Shown here piece by piece: positions 1 to 6,969 of a stretch of 13,917 bases of DNA. The DNA is from an uncultured Clostridia bacterium (lineage in GTDB: Bacteria; Bacillota; Clostridia; TANB77; CAG-508): positions 1-13,917 of the forward strand of contig CANQES010000029.1 in NCBI GenBank assembly GCA_947595555.1, given 5' to 3'. Numbering within the stretch: position 1 is the stretch's first letter; every line of letters begins with the position of its first letter. A program made the position numbers and the translations under genes. The notes beneath the pieces are model-generated. The model was not told the DNA's origin. It searched no databases and was given only the letters and a program-made list of their open reading frames with translations.

Positions 1-156
1 TTAATATGTTATCCTTTGTTTATGGGGTCATGGTTACTAATTAACTTCAAATGCTTGTTTAGAAGAGAAACTTCATGGGAAAAAATTGACCATGTTAGGG
101 ATATCAAAATTGGTGAAGTAGAAGAAGAACCTGTTGAAATAGTAGGAAAAATATAA
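1..156 (+). CDS. C-terminal end of a probable membrane glycosyltransferase (GT2-like), 5'-truncated by the window
   Basis: Frame 1 is open from the first base and ends at TAA 154-156, giving the last 51 residues of a protein. The visible part starts with a hydrophobic stretch (LICYPLFMGSWLLINF, a likely final membrane helix). A short basic cytoplasmic segment follows with the pattern SWEKIDHVR, then an acidic tail (VEEEPVEIVG). A last helix followed by a 'W-x-x-I-x-H-x-R' tail is, in my experience, typical of the C-terminus of processive or membrane-anchored family 2 glycosyltransferases of Firmicutes. The catalytic domain lies outside the window, so the family is inferred from the tail alone. 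The next gene is another membrane glycosyltransferase, which supports a role in envelope polysaccharide or glycolipid assembly. It could also be an unrelated membrane protein. Confidence 0.5.
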   Translation, partial: LICYPLFMGSWLLINFKCLFRRETSWEKIDHVRDIKIGEVEEEPVEIVGKI

Positions 157-160
157 AAAC

Positions 161-198
161 AAGAAATTACTCTCAAGTAAAAAATAGAGTAATTTCTT
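161..198 (+). terminator. Perfect 13-bp hairpin after the GT2-like gene, probable (weak) intrinsic terminator
   Basis: The left arm 161-173 (AAGAAATTACTCT) is fully complementary to the right arm 186-198 (AGAGTAATTTCTT), with a 12-nt loop. It begins 5 bases after the stop codon of the upstream gene. The stem is AT-rich and the downstream tract is TATATAT, not a pure T run, so termination may be partial and some transcription may continue into the gene at 217. Confidence 0.6.
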
Positions 199-216
199 TA
201 TATATAGGAGTAAAAT

Positions 217-1788
217 ATGAAAAAAGAAATAATCGTAATTCTTTTAGTTATTAGTATAATAAGTGGAATTATATGTTTTTATCAAACACAAAAGGTAGGA
301 TTACACGAAGATGAAGGGTTCACACTAGCTTCTTCAGTTAATCCAGATAATGGATTAATGACAGCATATGAACACAATGATCTTCCAGAACATGAAAATC
401 CAGTATGGAAAACAAGAGATCAAGTAAAGAATTTTTTGACTTTAACTAGTGAAAATTATTTGAACTTAAAAGCAGTCTATTTAAATCAAGCTTATGATAA
501 TCATCCACCATTTTTTTATTTATTAGTACATTTCTCTAGTATGCTATTCTCTGGCAATTTCTCTATGTACACAGCATTTGTAGTAAATTTTGCAGGATTT
601 TTGTTAAGCTGTTGGATTATTATAAAAATTTTGAAATTGTTAGATAAACAAAACTTAACAATCGCTACTTTATTATTATATGGACTTTCGATGGGAACTA
701 TATCTATGGTGATATATCAAAGAATGTACATGTGGCTGACTACTTTTATTTTATTATATTTTTATTATAGTGTAAAAATATATAAAAATGGATTTGACAT
801 TGATAAAAACATGATAATTAAATTAGGAATTACAACGTTATTAGGATTTTGGACGCAATATTATTTTGCCGTTTATGCAGCTCTAATATTTGTTTTGATG
901 ATAATCAAAATGAACAAAGATAAAAAACAAGATAAAATAAAAAAGTATGTTGTAGCTCATTTAGTATATGCTGCAATAGGAATTTTAGTATTTCCACCTT
1001 GTATAAATCATTTATTATTTTCTAGTAGAGGAATTTCTAATTTAGGCAATAGCAATTATTTTGGACATTTTATAGAATATTTAAAACAATTAGCATATGC
1101 TTTTACAATAAAAGACAATATGATAGTAATAGTAGGAACATTACTTGTGTTAGCAATGCTAACTGTGTATGCATATAAAAAATCAAATGAAAAATTCATA
1201 TTAGGGTTATTAACAATACCAGGTATAATTTTCTTCTTAATTACAGTTAAGATGACATCTTTTCAAGAATTAAGATACATAATGCCAGTTATTCCGTTTG
1301 TAGTGCTTACAGTATTTTTTATTTTAAATCAATTACTACAGGTGAAATATAAAAATGTATGCATGATAGGATTTGCTGTTATATTAGTAGTAATAGGCAT
1401 AGTATTTTCTGAACCTAAATTTCTATATAAAAATTATGGAGACATGTTAAAAATAGCAAATGAAAATAGTGATAAATCTTTTGTGTATGTGTATGATAAT
1501 TTCTTTAATCATATGCAAAGCATACCAGAAATGATGACTTATAAAAAAACTTTAATCATAAACAAAAGCAAAGATGAATTGAACTATCTGGTTCAGGATG
1601 AACAATTGAAAAATGAGGATTCATACATATTGTGTATTAAAAGTTATATGAATCAAGAAGAAGTTCTTGAAAAAATAAAAAGTGAGACAGAATTTAAGAA
1701 CATAAAAGCACTTTATACTACTGATACTAATAATGCTAGTATGTGTGTTCAAAACAATTTATATTTAGTAACAAAAAATTTTTCATAA
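217..1788 (+). CDS. Multi-pass membrane GT-C glycosyltransferase (family 39 / ArnT-PMT-like)
   Basis: This 523-residue protein begins with a hydrophobic helix (about residues 4-21). An extracytoplasmic loop follows with the acidic cluster HEDEG (30-34), in the position where GT-C enzymes carry their catalytic/metal-binding acidic residues. NHPPFFYLLVH (95-105) matches the 'HPPLYYLLLH' signature of family 39 glycosyltransferases. Roughly ten further hydrophobic segments follow to about residue 400, then a soluble C-terminal part of about 120 residues. Family members transfer a sugar from a polyprenyl-phosphate-sugar donor to lipid, polysaccharide or protein on the outer face of the membrane; the acceptor cannot be read here. 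The start is ATG 217 with AGGAG at 206-210. It follows another probable glycosyltransferase, suggesting an envelope-glycan locus ending here. No clear terminator is seen after the stop. Confidence 0.8.
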   Translation: MKKEIIVILLVISIISGIICFYQTQKVGLHEDEGFTLASSVNPDNGLMTAYEHNDLPEHENPVWKTRDQVKNFLTLTSENYLNLKAVYLNQAYDNHPPFFYLLVHFSSMLFSGNFSMYTAFVVNFAGFLLSCWIIIKILKLLDKQNLTIATLLLYGLSMGTISMVIYQRMYMWLTTFILLYFYYSVKIYKNGFDIDKNMIIKLGITTLLGFWTQYYFAVYAALIFVLMIIKMNKDKKQDKIKKYVVAHLVYAAIGILVFPPCINHLLFSSRGISNLGNSNYFGHFIEYLKQLAYAFTIKDNMIVIVGTLLVLAMLTVYAYKKSNEKFILGLLTIPGIIFFLITVKMTSFQELRYIMPVIPFVVLTVFFILNQLLQVKYKNVCMIGFAVILVVIGIVFSEPKFLYKNYGDMLKIANENSDKSFVYVYDNFFNHMQSIPEMMTYKKTLIINKSKDELNYLVQDEQLKNEDSYILCIKSYMNQEEVLEKIKSETEFKNIKALYTTDTNNASMCVQNNLYLVTKNFS

Positions 1789-1793
1789 AAAGC

Positions 1794-1822
1794 TTGCATT
1801 TATGGTAAAAATTGGGTATAAT
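1794..1822 (+). promoter_or_regulatory. Sigma-A-type promoter for the rimP-nusA-infB operon
   Basis: A -35 box TTGCAT (1794-1799) and a perfect -10 box TATAAT (1817-1822) are separated by exactly 17 bases. They lie just after the preceding stop codon and about 75 bases ahead of rimP, so the transcript would carry an untranslated leader containing the hairpin at 1848-1872. Confidence 0.82.
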
Positions 1823-1847
1823 AATAATGCAAAATAAAAATTACAAC

Positions 1848-1872
1848 AAGGGTGGGAGCAAATCCCACTCTT
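1848..1872 (+). promoter_or_regulatory. Leader hairpin upstream of rimP (possible attenuator or mRNA-stabilising stem)
   Basis: AAGGGTGGGA (1848-1857) pairs with TCCCACTCTT (1863-1872): ten pairs including one G-U, with a 5-base GCAAA loop. It is far richer in GC than its surroundings and lies between the promoter and the rimP ribosome-binding site. I recall similar GTGGG/CCCAC stems upstream of rimP (ylxS) in other Firmicutes, but no alignment was made. The downstream sequence (AATTATTG) is not a T run, so it is not a classical terminator. Regulation of the operon through this stem is inference. Confidence 0.55.
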
Positions 1873-1894
1873 AATTATTGAAAAGGGGGATACT

Positions 1895-2344
1895 TTGGCA
1901 AGTATAGAAGAAAGAGTAGAAACTCTTATAAAACCTACAATACAAGATATAGGGTATGATTTATATGACATAGAATATGCAAAAGAAGGTAAAAACTATT
2001 ACTTGAGAATATTCATAGATAAACTAGAAGGAATAGATTTGCAAGATTGTGAAAAAGTAAGTGATGCCATAAATGATTTATTAGATGAGGCAGATTATAT
2101 CAAAGAACAATATTTTTTAGAAGTATCCTCACCAGGAATTGAGCGAATACTTAGAAAAGATAAGCACTTAGAACAAAATATTGGAAAAGAAATTTATATA
2201 AAATTATTTCAAAAAGATGCTAACGGGCAAAAAGAATATCAAGGAATACTGAAATCGTATGACAAAGAAAAGATAGAACTAGAAGAAAACATAAAAATAG
2301 AACGAAAAAACATAGCACAAATAAAAACAATTTATCATTGGTAA
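1895..2344 (+). CDS. rimP: Ribosome maturation factor RimP
   Basis: This 149-residue protein is the small-subunit assembly factor that binds nascent 30S particles and helps form the central/head region before translation. The hallmark LEVSSPGIER lies at residues 75-84, after the N-terminal alpha/beta domain (about 1-85, including YDLYDIEY and YYLRIFID). A small beta-barrel C-terminal domain (about 90-149) follows. Length is normal for the family. The start is TTG 1895, preceded by a G-rich Shine-Dalgarno (AAGGGGGA, 1883-1890) at 4 bases; no in-frame ATG lies near it. It is the first gene of the operon, 18 bases before nusA, the usual Firmicutes position (ylxS in Bacillus). Confidence 0.95.
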   Translation: MASIEERVETLIKPTIQDIGYDLYDIEYAKEGKNYYLRIFIDKLEGIDLQDCEKVSDAINDLLDEADYIKEQYFLEVSSPGIERILRKDKHLEQNIGKEIYIKLFQKDANGQKEYQGILKSYDKEKIELEENIKIERKNIAQIKTIYHW

Positions 2345-2362
2345 AAGGGAGGAATTAGAAAA

Positions 2363-3469
2363 ATGAAAGAACCAGCGATTGATAACAAAGAATTAATATT
2401 AGCTTTGGAGGAACTAGAAAAAGAAAAAGGAATAAAAAAAGAATATTTACTAGAATCTATTGAAACGGCGTTAGTAACAGCATACAAGAGAAACTTTGAT
2501 TCATTAGAAAATGTAAAAGTACAAATGGACAAAAAAACAGGAGTAACACATGTATATGCATTAAAAGAAGTAGTAAAGAGGGTAAGCGATAAAGAAACGC
2601 AAATCAATATCAAAGAGGCGCAGAAAATTAATCCAGACTACAAAGAAGGAGATATGGTCGAATTTGAAATTGTGCCAAGAGATTTTGGTAGAATTGCAGC
2701 TCAAACTGCAAAGCAAGTTATTATACAAAAACTAAGAGAAGCAGAAAGAGAAATAATTTTTACAGAATTTAATGATAGAAAAGGAGAAATCGTATCTGGA
2801 TTAATTCAAAAGGCAGATAAGAATATAGTGGTAATGGATTTAGGCAAACTAGAAGGAGTTATGCCATCTAAGGAGCAGATACCAACAGAACATTATCATG
2901 TAAACGATAAAATAAAAGGTTATGTATTAGATGTTGAAAAAGGTGCTAAAGGAGCACCACATGTAATTGTATCTAGAAGTCATCCAGATTTCGTAAGAAA
3001 ATTATTAGAATTTGAAATACCAGAAATTTACGAAGGAGTTATTGAAATAAAAAGTGTTTCAAGAGATCCAGGATATAGAAGTAAAGTAGCGGTATATTCA
3101 CCAGATCCAAATATTGACCCAGTTGGCTCTTGTGTAGGACAAAAAGGAGTTAGAATTCAAAATGTAATAAATGAATTACATGGAGAAAAGATAGATGTTA
3201 TAGAATGGAATGAAGACCCATCTATATATATTGCAGCAAGTTTATTGCCAGCACAAATATTAGCAGTGGATATTAAGGAAGAAGAAAAATTTGCACAAGT
3301 AATTGTTCCTGATGACCAATTATCATTGGCAATAGGAAAATCAGGGCAAAATGCAAGACTAGCAGCAAGATTAACAAACTGGAAAATAGATATAAAATCA
3401 GAAACACAATTTAGAGATATGTTAAAAAAAGTACAAAGTGAAGAGACATCAGAACAAAATGCAGAATAA
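2363..3469 (+). CDS. nusA: Transcription termination/antitermination factor NusA
   Basis: NusA binds RNA polymerase and nascent RNA, controlling pausing, intrinsic termination and antitermination. The 368 residues show the Firmicutes domain order: an N-terminal polymerase-binding domain (about 1-130), an S1 domain (about 138-205, starting RKGEIVSGLI), then two KH domains. The KH GxxG loops are GQKG (259-262) and GKSG (325-328, within AIGKSGQNARLAARLT). There is no C-terminal acidic-repeat domain of the kind found in E. coli, as expected for Gram-positives. The start is ATG 2363, with GGGAGG at 2347-2352. The last ~15 residues are a polar tail rich in Glu, Ser and Gln. A 39-base gap separates it from rnpM. 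Confidence 0.97.
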   Translation: MKEPAIDNKELILALEELEKEKGIKKEYLLESIETALVTAYKRNFDSLENVKVQMDKKTGVTHVYALKEVVKRVSDKETQINIKEAQKINPDYKEGDMVEFEIVPRDFGRIAAQTAKQVIIQKLREAEREIIFTEFNDRKGEIVSGLIQKADKNIVVMDLGKLEGVMPSKEQIPTEHYHVNDKIKGYVLDVEKGAKGAPHVIVSRSHPDFVRKLLEFEIPEIYEGVIEIKSVSRDPGYRSKVAVYSPDPNIDPVGSCVGQKGVRIQNVINELHGEKIDVIEWNEDPSIYIAASLLPAQILAVDIKEEEKFAQVIVPDDQLSLAIGKSGQNARLAARLTNWKIDIKSETQFRDMLKKVQSEETSEQNAE

Positions 3470-3508
3470 AAAAGAAAACAGGACATACAATAAAAGGAGG
3501 ACAAAACA

Positions 3509-3769
3509 GTGAAAAGTCAGCCACAAAGAACATGTATGGGTTGTAATAGCAAAAAAAATAAAAAAGATTTTATTAGAATTGTTAAAAATAAAGAGAATCA
3601 TATTTTTTTAGATAGAACTGGAAAACTAGAAGGAAGAGGAGCATATCTTTGTGATAATATTCAATGTTTAGAAAAGGCAATGAAAACAAAGAGATTAGAA
3701 AGAGTATTAAATGTTAAAATATCAGATGAAATTTATGAAAATTTAAGAGGTGTCATTCTTGATAAATAG
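3509..3769 (+). CDS. rnpM: YlxR/RnpM family RNA-binding protein (DUF448), RNase P modulator
   Basis: This is a small basic protein of 86 residues. It has the family signature RTCMGC (7-12), a FIRIV strand (21-25), GKLEGRGAYLC (38-48) and a further Cys at 53, giving a CxxC...C....C pattern that could hold zinc although not all relatives keep it. YlxR proteins of Bacillus have been renamed RnpM because they bind the RNase P RNA and modulate its activity; transfer of that role to this protein is by family membership. The start is GTG 3509 with a strong AAAAGGAGG (3492-3500) 8 bases upstream. Its 3' end overlaps the start of the L7Ae-like gene by 11 bases, indicating translational coupling. Confidence 0.9.
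   Translation: MKSQPQRTCMGCNSKKNKKDFIRIVKNKENHIFLDRTGKLEGRGAYLCDNIQCLEKAMKTKRLERVLNVKISDEIYENLRGVILDK
3746..3752 (+). promoter_or_regulatory. Shine-Dalgarno that sets the rplGA start
   Basis: AGAGGTG lies 6 bases before TTG 3759, inside the end of rnpM. The alternative in-frame GTG at 3750 lies within this site and so cannot be served by it. Confidence 0.7.
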
Positions 3770-4079
3770 AAAAATATTAGGTTTAATTGGATTAGCAGCT
3801 AGAGCTAGAAAAATATCTTATGGAGCGGATAGTGTTGAAGAACATATTAAAAATAAAAAAGTTTATTTAGTAATAGTAGCTAATGATTCTTCAGAACGAA
3901 CAAAGGATAAATTTAAAAAAATATGTGAGGAATGTCAAATACCAATGATAATCGGAGAGAAAATAGAATCAATTAGTAAAGCAATAGGAAAATCAAATAA
4001 AGCAATTGTCGGAATAGAAGAAATCAATCTAGCAAACGAAATACAGAAAATAAATAATGGGGGTGAACTTATTGGGTAA
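3759..4079 (+). CDS. rplGA: L7Ae/L30e-like K-turn RNA-binding protein (YlxQ)
   Basis: A 106-residue protein of the L7Ae/L30e/Gadd45 fold. NRKILGLIGLAARARKISYG near the N-terminus is the family opening, with the basic/Gly segment that contacts kink-turn RNA. VYLVIVANDSSERTKDKF and a C-terminal KAIVGIEE strand complete the alpha-beta-alpha pattern. In Bacillus the homologue (YlxQ) binds K-turn RNA in vitro; its cellular target is not established. I place the start at TTG 3759, not GTG 3750, because the Shine-Dalgarno overlaps the latter and MINRKI fits relatives better. It overlaps rnpM by 11 bases and infB by 8 bases, so the three genes are probably translated in a coupled chain. Confidence 0.88.
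   Translation: MINRKILGLIGLAARARKISYGADSVEEHIKNKKVYLVIVANDSSERTKDKFKKICEECQIPMIIGEKIESISKAIGKSNKAIVGIEEINLANEIQKINNGGELIG
4059..4066 (+). promoter_or_regulatory. Shine-Dalgarno that sets the infB start
   Basis: GGGGGTGA lies 5 bases before TTG 4072, inside the end of rplGA. It makes ATG 4057 and GTG 4063 unlikely starts, since they overlap the site itself. Confidence 0.7.
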
Positions 4080-6900
4080 GATAAAAATACATGAAATAGC
4101 AAAAAAATTAGGCTTAACCAGTAAAGAAATTTTAGATATAGCAAATCAGCTAAAAATTGATGTTAAAAGTCATATGAGTGGAGTAGAAGAAGAAGAAGCA
4201 AATAAAATAGAAAAAGCTTTAGCTAAAAAAGAAGGAAAGAAAAAAGACGAAAAAGAAACAAAAAAAGATGCAAAAAAAGAAGAAAAAGCACCTGTTATTA
4301 TTAGGAGAGAAGTTATTATTGCACAAGAAGAACAGGAAAAAAAGAAAGAAGTAGTCAAAAAAGAAGAAAATAAAAATAATCATGTTGGCTTCGTAGAAAG
4401 AAAACAAAATAAAGATTATAATATTGTTTATCGTAACAAACCAAATAAACCAATGACAGTAAGCGAGTTATTTGGTCTTAAAAAAGAGGAACCAAAACCT
4501 GTTAGTGAACCAGTAATAAAGGAAGAGAAAAAAGAGGAAAAATTAGTTGAAGAGAAAGTGGAACCAGCTGTAAAGGAAAAGGTAGAAAAAGTAGAAACAA
4601 AAGTAGATATAGTAGCAAAGCAAAAGCCAGTAAGTGAAAAAAACTTCCATAACAAAAACAATAGAGAAAACAAAGATAATAGAGATAATAGAGATAATAG
4701 GGACAATAGAAGTAATAACAATAATAATAGAAATAATCATTATAATAATAATAAATTTAATAATAGAAATAATGGAAATGAAAGATATGGTAAACGACCA
4801 TTAGATGAAAAAGGAATTGAAAAAAATATTAAAAATATTATGTCAGTAGAAACGGTAGAAAAAGAGACTGTTAGAGAGTATAATAAAGGAATAGATAAGC
4901 AAAAAAATAATAATAAATTTGATGAAAACAGAAATACTAAAAAAGCAAAGAACAAAAGAAATATTTCTGGTCATGATTTTGATGAAGGAAAACTAAAGAC
5001 ATTAAAACAAACTAATCGTTTATCTAATATGTTTGATGAGCAAGATGGAGGCATGCTAGATTATTATGATTTAACAACAGAACGTGGTAGAAGGGGTAAA
5101 AGAAGAAATAATAAAAATCAAGAAGAAAGAACTAAACAAAAGATATTCCAATTAACTGAAATTGAAATTCCTGAAACTATTACAGTAAAAGACTTTGCTG
5201 CAGAAATGAAAAAAACTACAGCAGAAGTTATTAAAAAATTATTGGGTTATGGAATTATGGCTACAATAAATAATGAAGTTGATTTTGATACTGCTTATCT
5301 AATAGCCCAAGAATTTGGAATTAATGCTATTAAGAAAGAAACAGTGACAGAAGAAGATATTTTATTTGATGATTCAGAAGATAAAGAGGAAGAATTAGAA
5401 ACAAGACCACCAGTTATTGTTGTTATGGGTCATGTCGACCATGGTAAAACATCACTTTTAGACGCTGTTAGAAAAACAAATGTAATAGAAGGAGAAGCAG
5501 GAGGAATTACTCAAGCAATTGGTGCTTATAAAGTAAAAGTAAAAGATAGAGAAATAACCTTCTTAGATACTCCAGGACATGAAGCTTTTACAGCAATGAG
5601 AGCAAGAGGTGCTCAAATTACAGATATTGCTATTTTAGTAGTAGCTGCAAATGATGGAGTAAAGCCACAAACAATAGAGGCTATTAACCATGCTAAATCA
5701 GCAGGAATTCCAATTATTGTAGCAATTAATAAAATTGATTTGCCAGATGCTAATATAGAAAAAGTAAAACAGGAATTAATGGCTTATGAATTAGTACCAG
5801 AAGAATGGGGAGGAGATACTATCTATGTGCCAATTTCTGCAAAGAAAAACGAAAATATTGACCAATTGCTAGAGATGGTGTTATTACAAGCTGATGTATT
5901 AGAATTAAAAGCAAATCCTAATAAGCAAGCTAAAGGAACAGTTATTGAAGCAAGACTAGATAAATCTAAAGGAGCTATTGCAACTATGCTAGTTCAAAGA
6001 GGAACTTTAGATGTGGGAGACACTATCGTAGTAGGTTCATCTATTGGTAGAATTAGAGCAATGAAAGATGATAAAGGAAAATCTGTAAAATTTGCAAAAC
6101 CATCTACACCGGTAGAAATTATGGGATTAACAGAAGTTCCATCTGCTGGAGATACTTTCTATGAAGTAAAGAATGAAAAAATGGCAAAACATTTAATAGA
6201 AAGAAGAAAACGTCAAGAAAGAGAGCAATCAATTAACAGTGCTACAAAAGTTACTTTAGATAATTTATTTAGTCAAATGGAAGAAGGAAAATTAAAAGTA
6301 TTAAATTTAATTGTAAAAGCGGATGTACAAGGTTCTGTGGAAGCAGTAAAACAATCTTTAGAAAAACTAGCTAATGATGAAGTTAGAGTAAAAGTAATTC
6401 ATGCTGCAGTAGGAGCAGTTAATCAATCTGATGTTACATTAGCGAAAGTATCTAATGCTATTATCATTGCATTTAATGTAAGACCAGACATTGTAGCGAA
6501 AGATATGGCAGAAAAAGAGGAAGTAGAAATTAAGCAATATTCTATAATTTATCAAGCAATTGATGATGTAGAAGCTGCGATGAAAGGAATGCTAGATCCT
6601 GAATTCACTGAAAAGGTAATTGGAAATGTAGAAGTAAGACAAACATTTAAAATTTCAAATGTTGGAACAGTAGCTGGAGGTTATGTACTAGACGGAAAAG
6701 TGGAAAGAAATGCAGGAGTAAGAATAATTCGTGAAAATGTAGTTATACATGAAGGACATTTGGCAACATTAAAGAGATTTAAAGATGAAGTGAAGGAAGT
6801 AGGCAAAGGATTTGAATGTGGAATTCAAATTGAAAATTATAATGATATTAAAGAGGGAGACATTATAGAAGTATATATTATGGAAGAAATAAAAAGATAA
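4072..6900 (+). CDS. infB: Translation initiation factor IF-2
   Basis: IF-2 is the GTPase that brings fMet-tRNA to the 30S subunit and promotes subunit joining. From TTG 4072 the product has 942 residues. It holds an IF2_N domain (about 1-50, GKIKIHEIAKKLGL), then a long charged Lys/Glu linker, an Asn-rich segment (191-237) and a second IF2_N domain (about 364-420). The GTPase domain has G1 GHVDHGKT (453-460), G3 DTPGH (499-503), G4 NKID (553-556) and G5 SAK (589-591). Domain II, the helical linker and the fMet-tRNA-binding C2 domain (ending GFECGIQIENYNDIKEGDIIEV) follow. All GTPase motifs are intact. The linker is expanded: Bacillus IF-2 has about 716 residues. The start rests on the Shine-Dalgarno at 4059-4066 and gives the family-typical N-terminus MGKIKIHE. 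A 69-base gap with a palindrome separates it from rbfA. Confidence 0.97.
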   Translation: MGKIKIHEIAKKLGLTSKEILDIANQLKIDVKSHMSGVEEEEANKIEKALAKKEGKKKDEKETKKDAKKEEKAPVIIRREVIIAQEEQEKKKEVVKKEENKNNHVGFVERKQNKDYNIVYRNKPNKPMTVSELFGLKKEEPKPVSEPVIKEEKKEEKLVEEKVEPAVKEKVEKVETKVDIVAKQKPVSEKNFHNKNNRENKDNRDNRDNRDNRSNNNNNRNNHYNNNKFNNRNNGNERYGKRPLDEKGIEKNIKNIMSVETVEKETVREYNKGIDKQKNNNKFDENRNTKKAKNKRNISGHDFDEGKLKTLKQTNRLSNMFDEQDGGMLDYYDLTTERGRRGKRRNNKNQEERTKQKIFQLTEIEIPETITVKDFAAEMKKTTAEVIKKLLGYGIMATINNEVDFDTAYLIAQEFGINAIKKETVTEEDILFDDSEDKEEELETRPPVIVVMGHVDHGKTSLLDAVRKTNVIEGEAGGITQAIGAYKVKVKDREITFLDTPGHEAFTAMRARGAQITDIAILVVAANDGVKPQTIEAINHAKSAGIPIIVAINKIDLPDANIEKVKQELMAYELVPEEWGGDTIYVPISAKKNENIDQLLEMVLLQADVLELKANPNKQAKGTVIEARLDKSKGAIATMLVQRGTLDVGDTIVVGSSIGRIRAMKDDKGKSVKFAKPSTPVEIMGLTEVPSAGDTFYEVKNEKMAKHLIERRKRQEREQSINSATKVTLDNLFSQMEEGKLKVLNLIVKADVQGSVEAVKQSLEKLANDEVRVKVIHAAVGAVNQSDVTLAKVSNAIIIAFNVRPDIVAKDMAEKEEVEIKQYSIIYQAIDDVEAAMKGMLDPEFTEKVIGNVEVRQTFKISNVGTVAGGYVLDGKVERNAGVRIIRENVVIHEGHLATLKRFKDEVKEVGKGFECGIQIENYNDIKEGDIIEVYIMEEIKR
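4675..4710 (+). repeat. Short in-frame tandem repeat in the infB linker, four 9-bp units
   Basis: The unit GATAATAGA occurs four times head to tail (4675-4683, 4684-4692, 4693-4701, 4702-4710). The third and fourth copies each have one substitution. It encodes Asp-Asn-Arg four times (IF-2 residues 202-213) inside the disordered Asn-rich linker. Copy number could vary by replication slippage without changing frame. Confidence 0.85.
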
Positions 6901-6902
6901 TA

Positions 6903-6947
6903 AGGATTTGAAGGATTTGGGGACGGCTCCATAATCCTTCAAATCTT
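6903..6947. repeat. REP-like GC-rich palindrome with GGGGACGG core, between infB and rbfA
   Basis: GATTTGAAGGATT (6905-6917) is fully complementary to AATCCTTCAAATC (6933-6945), with two more outer pairs (6903-6904 with 6946-6947, one of them G-U). Inside, TGGGG (6918-6922) pairs with CTCCA (6927-6931) around an ACGG loop, leaving one bulged T at 6932. The core is far GC-richer than the genome. I recall GGGGACGG-containing palindromes as dispersed repeats in Clostridia and related Firmicutes, some near REP-associated transposases; this is memory, not a search. There is no T run after it and rbfA follows directly, so a terminator role is unlikely. Confidence 0.65.
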
Positions 6948-6969
6948 CATCAAAAGGAGGGAGAGCGAA

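Noticed and set aside
3750..3758. GTG 3750 as the rplGA start
   Set aside because: It lies within the AGAGGTG ribosome-binding site. TTG 3759 is correctly spaced and matches the family N-terminus.
4057..4071. ATG 4057 as the infB start
   Set aside because: It would place the start at the Shine-Dalgarno GGGGGTGA itself. TTG 4072 has proper spacing and gives the conserved MGKIKIHE opening.
4675..4710. The four 9-bp repeats as a CRISPR or operator array
   Set aside because: There are no spacers, the units are head to tail and in frame, and they lie within infB coding sequence.
4170..4955. Several open frames on the minus strand across the infB linker, rich in Phe, Ser, Leu and Ile
   Set aside because: They are shadows of the Lys/Glu/Asn-rich linker: its AAA, GAA and AAT codons read as TTT, TTC and ATT on the other strand. 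They show no ribosome-binding sites or recognisable protein features.
6903..6947. The infB-rbfA palindrome as a rho-independent terminator
   Set aside because: There is no T run on the + strand side (TCTTCATC follows), and rbfA, nrnA and truB have no promoter of their own that I can see, so transcription must pass through it.
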